From Anaerolineales bacterium Chloro_02 (lineage in GTDB: Bacteria > Chloroflexota > Anaerolineae > Anaerolineales > Anaerolineaceae): a DNA stretch of 9,732 nucleotides. The translations under genes were made by a program, and so were the position numbers. The DNA is taken from NCBI GenBank assembly GCA_001603765.1, contig LUZV01000209.1, positions 1 to 9,732 on the forward strand, read 5' to 3'. The notes beneath the pieces were generated by a model that was given only the letters and a program-made list of their open reading frames with translations, ran no database searches and was not told the origin of the DNA. Below, one piece after another: positions 5,283 through 9,732 of the stretch; the first letter of the stretch is position 1; each line of letters begins with the position of its first letter.

Positions 5283-6158
5283 ATGTCTGAGGAATTTGCT
5301 TTTGGAATTATCGGGGGATCAGGGCTTTACGGTTTCAGCGCGCTTGAAAATGTGGAAACGGTCGAGGTGGACACACCCTTCGGCAAGCCGTCTTCACCGT
5401 TTGTGATCGGCAAAGTGAACGGCAGGAAGCTGGCTTTCCTGGCTCGTCACGGCATCGGGCATACTCTGATGCCCTCCGAAGTAAATTACCGGGCAAATAT
5501 TTACGCGTTCAAAGAATTGGGCATATCAAAAATCATCAGTGTGAGTGCCGTTGGCTCCCTTAGGGCAGATTACGCGCCTGGTGATATTGTCGTGCCTGAT
5601 CAGCTTTTTGATTTCACCAAGGATCGCAAGCGCAGCTTCTTTGGCGAGGGGATTGTGGCGCATATCAGCACCGCTGAGCCGTTCTGTCCCAAGCTCAGCG
5701 CGCAACTGCTGACTGCCTTAAGGGAGCAGGATGTCGCGGTGCATGCAGGTGGAACCTACATCACCATTGAAGGTCCGCGCTTTTCCACAAAGGGTGAATC
5801 CAACACTTTCCGCAGTTGGGGCATGTCTCTGGTGGGCATGACCGCCGCACCGGAGGTCTTTTTGGCTCGCGAGGCGGAAATTTGCTACGCCACGATGGCG
5901 CATGTGACCGATTATGACTGCTGGCACGTCTCAGAAGAACCGGTCACGGTTGAAATGGTGGTAAACACCCTCAAACACAACACCGCGATAGCACAAAACA
6001 CCCTGATCCGCCTGGTTGATTTGTTAGCCGAAGATGAAAGCGAGCTGGAGTGTGAATGTGACGAGGCGCTGAAATTCGCCATTATGACTAATCCAGCCAA
6101 CATTAACCTGGAAACAAAATCCAGGCTTCATCTGCTGGTCGATAAGTACCTGGGGTAA
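5283..6158 (+). CDS. mtnP: S-methyl-5'-thioadenosine phosphorylase (MTAP family)
   Basis: 291 residues. It should cleave 5'-methylthioadenosine with phosphate to adenine and 5-methylthioribose-1-phosphate, in methionine salvage and polyamine by-product recycling. Visible motifs: G-G-S-G-L-Y (11-16), the R55-H56-G57 phosphate loop, P64-S-x-V-N-Y-R-A-N (64-72), G100-D101, the signature I-E-G-P-R-F-S-T (162-169), G-M-T-x-x-P-E (185-191), and T-D-Y-D-C-W (209-214). Asp210 and Asp212 match the adenine-recognising aspartates of MTAP and favour this over a 6-oxopurine phosphorylase. Human MTAP has Asn-Met-Thr where this protein has Gly-Met-Thr. The C-terminus after about residue 255 (C-E-C-D...) is longer than the core fold needs. 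GAGGAG (5274-5279) precedes the ATG, 11 bases after fhaB. Its place between FHA and RodA/PbpA genes is unexpected. Confidence 0.9.
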   Translation: MSEEFAFGIIGGSGLYGFSALENVETVEVDTPFGKPSSPFVIGKVNGRKLAFLARHGIGHTLMPSEVNYRANIYAFKELGISKIISVSAVGSLRADYAPGDIVVPDQLFDFTKDRKRSFFGEGIVAHISTAEPFCPKLSAQLLTALREQDVAVHAGGTYITIEGPRFSTKGESNTFRSWGMSLVGMTAAPEVFLAREAEICYATMAHVTDYDCWHVSEEPVTVEMVVNTLKHNTAIAQNTLIRLVDLLAEDESELECECDEALKFAIMTNPANINLETKSRLHLLVDKYLG

Positions 6159-6168
6159 GTTAACTGCT

Positions 6169-8772
6169 ATGAGCGCCGCGCATCGTCAGTCGAAACAGCC
6201 AAAACTGCTTTGGCTGGCGGCGCTTTTCATATTCTTTTACGCGGCAGCCCTGGCGCTGGCTGAAGGAATCAGCCTGCACACCGCGCCGATCCGACCGAAC
6301 TGGCTCTATTTCGCGCCCTACGCCGTCTGGTTTGCCAGCGTCGCATTTCTCTATAAAGCCATCTCCCAAAAATTGCCCAACCGCGACCCATGGATCTTCC
6401 CGATCGTCGCGGCGATGGTTGGTTGGGGGCTGCTGAGCGTCTGGCGGCTTTCACCCAGCTTGGGCGAAAAGCAACTCGCCTGGTATCTGGTTGGCTCTGC
6501 CCTATTTTGGTTAGGACTGCAAACCAACCGCCTCAGCTACCTCCTGAAGCGCTACAAGTACGTCTGGCTGGTGTTTGGTCTGCTCCTGATTGGGCTGACA
6601 TTTCTGATCGGGGTCAACCCAACCGGCGGCGGACCGCGCCTTTGGCTGCGAGTGTTGGGCTTGTATATTCAACCCTCCGAACCGCTAAAGCTCCTGATCA
6701 TCATCTATCTCTCGGCTTTCTTTGCTGACCAAATCAAGCCCAACATCACCTTATTTGGTTCAGTGCTTCCGACTATGATCATGACGGCAACCGCTGGCTT
6801 TTTGCTGATCGTCCAGCGAGACCTCGGCACCGCAAGTTTGTTTGTTTGTCTTTATGTGTTGATGCTGACGGTCACTACCCAAAAGAGGCGGTTCTTGTGG
6901 ATCATCCCCCTGGCAGGAATCGCGGCTGGGATTGTTGGTTATTTCGCCATTGATGTCGTCCGAACCCGTATTGATATATGGCTCAACCCCTGGGCGCAAG
7001 CAACCACTAACGCCTATCAACTCGTTCAGGCGCAAATCGCGATTGCCGCGGGCGGCTTGATCGGCACAGGTCCCGGGCTTGGCAGCCCTCAGGTCATCCC
7101 TGTGGCAGTTTCAGATTTCATCTTCCCGGCGATCGCTGAAGAAACCGGCTTATTGGGCAGCGCGGCTCTGCTGACTCTGATGCTCTTTTTGGTTATTCGC
7201 GGCATTACCGTCGCCCAATCTACCCGCACAACCTTTGGGCGATACCTCGCGTTTGGGATTTCGGCTTACTTTGGGCTTCAGACCTTCTTAATCGTCGCCG
7301 GCAACATCGGTTTGTTGCCTCTGACAGGGGTTACCCTGCCCTTCTTTTCCTATGGCGGATCCTCATTGGTGACCAATCTGGTTGCGGTGATGCTGCTGCT
7401 CAAAATTAGTTCAGAAGGCTCGCCAGAAGCTTTGCCCGAGCCAACGCGCCGCCCCTATCGCTGGATCGCGGCAATTTTTATCATCCTCTTTACCCTCCTG
7501 ATCGCTGCCAATACCTGGCTGGCGATTTTTCAGCGGCAAAAACTGTTGGCGCGCCCAGAAAACCCGCGCTGGGCTGTGTATGACCGCTATTCACCGCGCG
7601 GCAGAATCCTGAGCCAATCCGGGGAGGAGCTGGCAGTCACAACCGGCAAAACCGGCAGCCTTACCAGGCAAATCCTCGTGCCGTCTTTAAGCAACACGAT
7701 CGGCTACACCAACGGTTTATTTGGGCAGGATGGTCTGGAACTGAGCCAGTACCAATGGCTAAGGGGCTACCAGGGGACCAGCTACGATACCCTTTGGAAG
7801 AGTCAACTGCTATACAACCAACCGCCAGCCGGCGTGGACATCAAACTGAACATCAACCTGGCTCTTCAGAACTCTGCCGACACGCTTCTCGGTAAAGAAA
7901 AAGGGGCGGTAGTCCTCCTGAACGCGGTTACTGGTGAAATCTACGCGCTGGTTTCTCATCCCCATTTTGATGCCAACACACTCGCCGAAGACTGGGATAA
8001 ATTGCGCCAGGACCCCGACGCGCCCATGGTGAACCGCACAACTCAGGCAGCATACCCACTTGGCACACTGGTCAACAGCCTCGGTTTAGCCGCCTATTAT
8101 AACCAGCCGCAATCTGCCAAGGGAGTGCTGCCAGAATCCGAGCCCGGGCAGGATAGGTATTGCCAGGCAGCCAGTAAGGCGTATGGTTCGGAGCTGAGCG
8201 GATATCAGAGCGGATGCGAACAGGCAGCCCTGGACCTGATCAAAAACCTCAACCCGGATGTCTTCGTTACAAGCATGGATGCCTTCGGGCTGTTTAGCGC
8301 GCCCGTGTTCTCGCTGCGCACAATTCCCCCTGTCGAAAGGTTAGACCCTGCTGTCATTGAGACGAAACCCTGGAGCGCGCTCGATATCCAGGCAACTCCG
8401 CTGCAGATGGCGCTGATTGCGGCGAGTATCACCAACGACGGCATGCTTCCTTCGCCGCGCCTGCGCAACTCCTATCTGGCAGAAGATGGCACCTGGCTGC
8501 CTTTTAGAGAAGGCGCGCAGCCTGTGCGCGTGATCGACTCTGGGGCGGCACTCCGTCTAAGAAATATGTTTACTAACTCCGAGCAGGCTTTTTGGTTCCA
8601 AAGCGGGCATTCCAAAACGCGTGATGGAAAAATCCTGACCTGGTATATCGGAGGAACAACAGAAGAGTGGGTGGCTACGCCTCTGGCAATCGCGGTGGCA
8701 ATAGAATCAAACGCTCCCGACCTGGCGCAAGAGATCGGGAGCCGTATGCTTGTAATGTTTTCAGCTAAGTAG
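6169..8772 (+). CDS. RodA/FtsW (SEDS) - PbpA fusion with a degenerate transpeptidase domain
   Basis: 867 residues in one uninterrupted frame. Residues 1 to about 415 are a polytopic SEDS glycosyltransferase with about ten membrane helices. It has G-G-G-P-R-L-W (153-159), Q-P-S-E (168-171) and S-D-F-I-F (315-319), where D316 matches the catalytic Asp of RodA/FtsW. A short linker (416-430) leads to a new membrane helix (about 431-452) and a PbpA-like class B PBP with R-Y-S-P-R-G-R-I-L (473-481), G-A-V-V (579-582), P-H-F-D (598-601) and T-P-L-Q-M-A (743-748). The catalytic motifs are lost. The family's Y-P-P-G-S-T-F-K reads Y-P-L-G-T-L-V-N (629-636), S-C-N reads G-C-E (682-684), and K-T-G reads K-T-R (816-818). 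Likely role: peptidoglycan glycan-strand polymerisation, with the PBP half as a structural or activating partner. The start is ATG, 10 bases after mtnP, with no strong ribosome site. Confidence 0.88.
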   Translation: MSAAHRQSKQPKLLWLAALFIFFYAAALALAEGISLHTAPIRPNWLYFAPYAVWFASVAFLYKAISQKLPNRDPWIFPIVAAMVGWGLLSVWRLSPSLGEKQLAWYLVGSALFWLGLQTNRLSYLLKRYKYVWLVFGLLLIGLTFLIGVNPTGGGPRLWLRVLGLYIQPSEPLKLLIIIYLSAFFADQIKPNITLFGSVLPTMIMTATAGFLLIVQRDLGTASLFVCLYVLMLTVTTQKRRFLWIIPLAGIAAGIVGYFAIDVVRTRIDIWLNPWAQATTNAYQLVQAQIAIAAGGLIGTGPGLGSPQVIPVAVSDFIFPAIAEETGLLGSAALLTLMLFLVIRGITVAQSTRTTFGRYLAFGISAYFGLQTFLIVAGNIGLLPLTGVTLPFFSYGGSSLVTNLVAVMLLLKISSEGSPEALPEPTRRPYRWIAAIFIILFTLLIAANTWLAIFQRQKLLARPENPRWAVYDRYSPRGRILSQSGEELAVTTGKTGSLTRQILVPSLSNTIGYTNGLFGQDGLELSQYQWLRGYQGTSYDTLWKSQLLYNQPPAGVDIKLNINLALQNSADTLLGKEKGAVVLLNAVTGEIYALVSHPHFDANTLAEDWDKLRQDPDAPMVNRTTQAAYPLGTLVNSLGLAAYYNQPQSAKGVLPESEPGQDRYCQAASKAYGSELSGYQSGCEQAALDLIKNLNPDVFVTSMDAFGLFSAPVFSLRTIPPVERLDPAVIETKPWSALDIQATPLQMALIAASITNDGMLPSPRLRNSYLAEDGTWLPFREGAQPVRVIDSGAALRLRNMFTNSEQAFWFQSGHSKTRDGKILTWYIGGTTEEWVATPLAIAVAIESNAPDLAQEIGSRMLVMFSAK

Positions 8773-8778
8773 CTTAGC
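8764..8778. repeat. Short inverted repeat spanning both convergent stop codons
   Basis: GCTAAG (8764-8769) and CTTAGC (8773-8778) are reverse complements. The three-base loop is the TAG stop of the SEDS-PBP fusion, and the right arm contains the TAA stop of tyrS on the other strand. It is too short to be a convincing terminator and may be coincidental, but no other 3' element exists between these genes. Confidence 0.25.
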
Positions 8779-9732
8779 GAATTTTCAGGAACTTCCGCCG
8801 ACCAACTTGCAGCACGCTGCCTGGCAGCAACTTACTCGTGGGGTCATCAACCGTGACCCCGTCCACCTTAACGCCCATCTGATCAATCAGTCGGCGAGCT
8901 TCGCTGCGGGAACCAGCCATGCGCTGACCTACCATAATGTCGATCAAGGTCTCATCCGCTGATGGTTGGTATTCGGGTATTTCGTCCGGGACATCGCCTT
9001 TCTGGAAGGTCTGCACGAACTGATTTTGTGCTTCTGCCGCCTTGTTAGCGCCGTAAAAAACAGATGTAATGCCGAGCGCCAGCTGCATTTTCGCGTCGCG
9101 CGGATGGACACTGCCAGAACTCAAGCCGTCCTTAAAGGTCATCAACTCGTCGTGCGACCACTCTGTGGCTAATTCTGCATAGATTGGCATCGCCTTATCC
9201 GGAATGCTCATCACCTTACCGTACATATCGGCTGCGTCAGAATTGAGCGGAATGTGGTTGCCGAGAGATTTACTCATGCGCACTTCGCCGTCCGTTCCAG
9301 GCAGAATGCCGAGGATGATGCCGATATTTGGCTTTTTGCCCAGCGAGGTCATCACCTTGCGCGCGGCAGTAATGATGTTAAAGAGCTGGTCAGAACCGCC
9401 GATCTGAACATCCGCGTCCAGATGGTAGGCGTCATAACCTTGCATGATCGCGTAGAAAAACTCATGCAGGAAAATCGGCTCATTTTTATCCCAGCGTTTA
9501 TGGAAGTTATCGCGCGTCAGGAATTGCTGCACCGTGAAGTTGGAAGCCAACCCAAGCAGGTCGGTCATCGTGAGCTTTCTGAGCCAGTGGTCGTTATAAA
9601 CCACTTGCGTAAGGTCAGGGTCCAGGATGCGAAACGCCTGCTCAGCATAGGTTCGCGCGTTTTCCATAACCTTCTCTTCACTTAGATGCGGGCGAAGCTT
9701 ATCTTTATCGGAGGGATCGCCAATCAAAGAAG
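8774..9732 (-). CDS. tyrS: Tyrosyl-tRNA synthetase, type 2 (partial, N-terminus beyond right edge)
   Basis: About 319 residues of the C-terminal part are visible; the reading frame continues past the right edge. The first visible residues, S-L-I-G-D-P-S, match the conserved I-G-D-P-S segment that lies about 70-80 residues into the protein, so the start and the HIGH motif are missing. The internal TTG at 9725-9727 is not a plausible start. Seen in order are the tyrosine-site segment Q-I-G-G-S-D-Q, the class I motif R-M-S-K-S-L-G-N (KMSKS loop), M-Y-G-K-V-M-S-I-P-D, and a C-terminal S4 RNA-binding domain (about the last 60 residues, A-G-S-R-S-E-A-R-R-L-I to K-F-L-K-I-R). The pattern fits the TyrZ-like, bacterial type 2 subgroup. 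The gene charges tRNA-Tyr in the cytoplasm. It faces the fusion gene tail to tail, with one base between stops. Confidence 0.92.
   Translation of the reverse strand, partial: SLIGDPSDKDKLRPHLSEEKVMENARTYAEQAFRILDPDLTQVVYNDHWLRKLTMTDLLGLASNFTVQQFLTRDNFHKRWDKNEPIFLHEFFYAIMQGYDAYHLDADVQIGGSDQLFNIITAARKVMTSLGKKPNIGIILGILPGTDGEVRMSKSLGNHIPLNSDAADMYGKVMSIPDKAMPIYAELATEWSHDELMTFKDGLSSGSVHPRDAKMQLALGITSVFYGANKAAEAQNQFVQTFQKGDVPDEIPEYQPSADETLIDIMVGQRMAGSRSEARRLIDQMGVKVDGVTVDDPTSKLLPGSVLQVGRRKFLKIR

Noticed and set aside
7645..7656. G-K-T-G at residues 493-496 of the SEDS-PBP fusion, resembling the KTG motif
   Set aside because: It lies in the N-terminal dimerisation region, before the domain containing the SxxK position. 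Order and context are wrong, and the KTG equivalent is near residues 813-818.
6169..8772. Possibility that the fusion gene is a pseudogene or an assembly join of two genes
   Set aside because: There is no stop or frameshift, and the linker into the new membrane helix is clean. The degenerate motifs occur within a conserved framework, which fits a maintained pseudoenzyme better than random decay.
9725..9727. TTG as the start codon of tyrS
   Set aside because: It lies inside the conserved I-G-D-P-S context and the frame continues to the window edge. The true start is outside.
1..9732. CRISPR array, tRNA, rRNA, transposase or phage genes
   Set aside because: No regularly spaced repeats, tRNA-like cloverleaf, rRNA-like sequence or mobile-element protein was seen on either strand.

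Overview
The window looks like a chromosomal segment from a bacterium of the Chloroflexota, most likely class Anaerolineae. This is inferred from gene content and style, not from a marker gene. The evidence is a pair of FHA proteins next to a RodA/PbpA module (known mainly from Actinobacteria and relatives), a lipid-anchored serpin, type 2 TyrRS, and a mixture of strong Shine-Dalgarno starts with apparently leaderless starts.

Left part, minus strand (1-2338): a YdcF/ElyC-type membrane protein, then a lipoprotein serpin, then the first 26 codons of another lipoprotein that runs off the left edge. Perfect inverted repeats separate ydcF from the serpin. A 491-base gene-poor, AT-richer spacer (2339-2829) follows. 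It holds a short repeat-like sequence and, at its right end, a TATAAT box for the next gene.

Middle part, plus strand (2830-8772): a PHP-family metal-dependent phosphoesterase, probably transcribed alone from a (nearly) leaderless promoter. Then comes a tight four-gene unit: FhaA-like protein (DUF3662-like N-terminus plus FHA), FhaB-like protein (one membrane helix plus FHA), a methylthioadenosine phosphorylase-family enzyme, and an 867-residue protein joining a complete RodA/FtsW (SEDS) glycosyltransferase to a PbpA-like class B penicillin-binding protein. In Actinobacteria, fhaA, fhaB, pstP, rodA, pbpA, pknA and pknB form one cluster controlling wall synthesis by Ser/Thr phosphorylation. 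Here rodA and pbpA are one gene, an MTAP gene sits where pstP would be, and no kinase or phosphatase is visible.

The most striking observation is that the transpeptidase half of the fusion has lost all three catalytic motifs by direct reading (SxxK, SxN and KTG), while the SEDS half keeps its catalytic Asp. The reading frame is intact and the domain framework is conserved. I infer a SEDS polymerase with a built-in pseudo-transpeptidase that may act as an activating or scaffold domain.

Right end, minus strand (8774-9732): the C-terminal part of a type 2 tyrosyl-tRNA synthetase, convergent with the fusion gene, with only one base between the two stop codons. No tRNA, rRNA, CRISPR array or insertion sequence was recognised.
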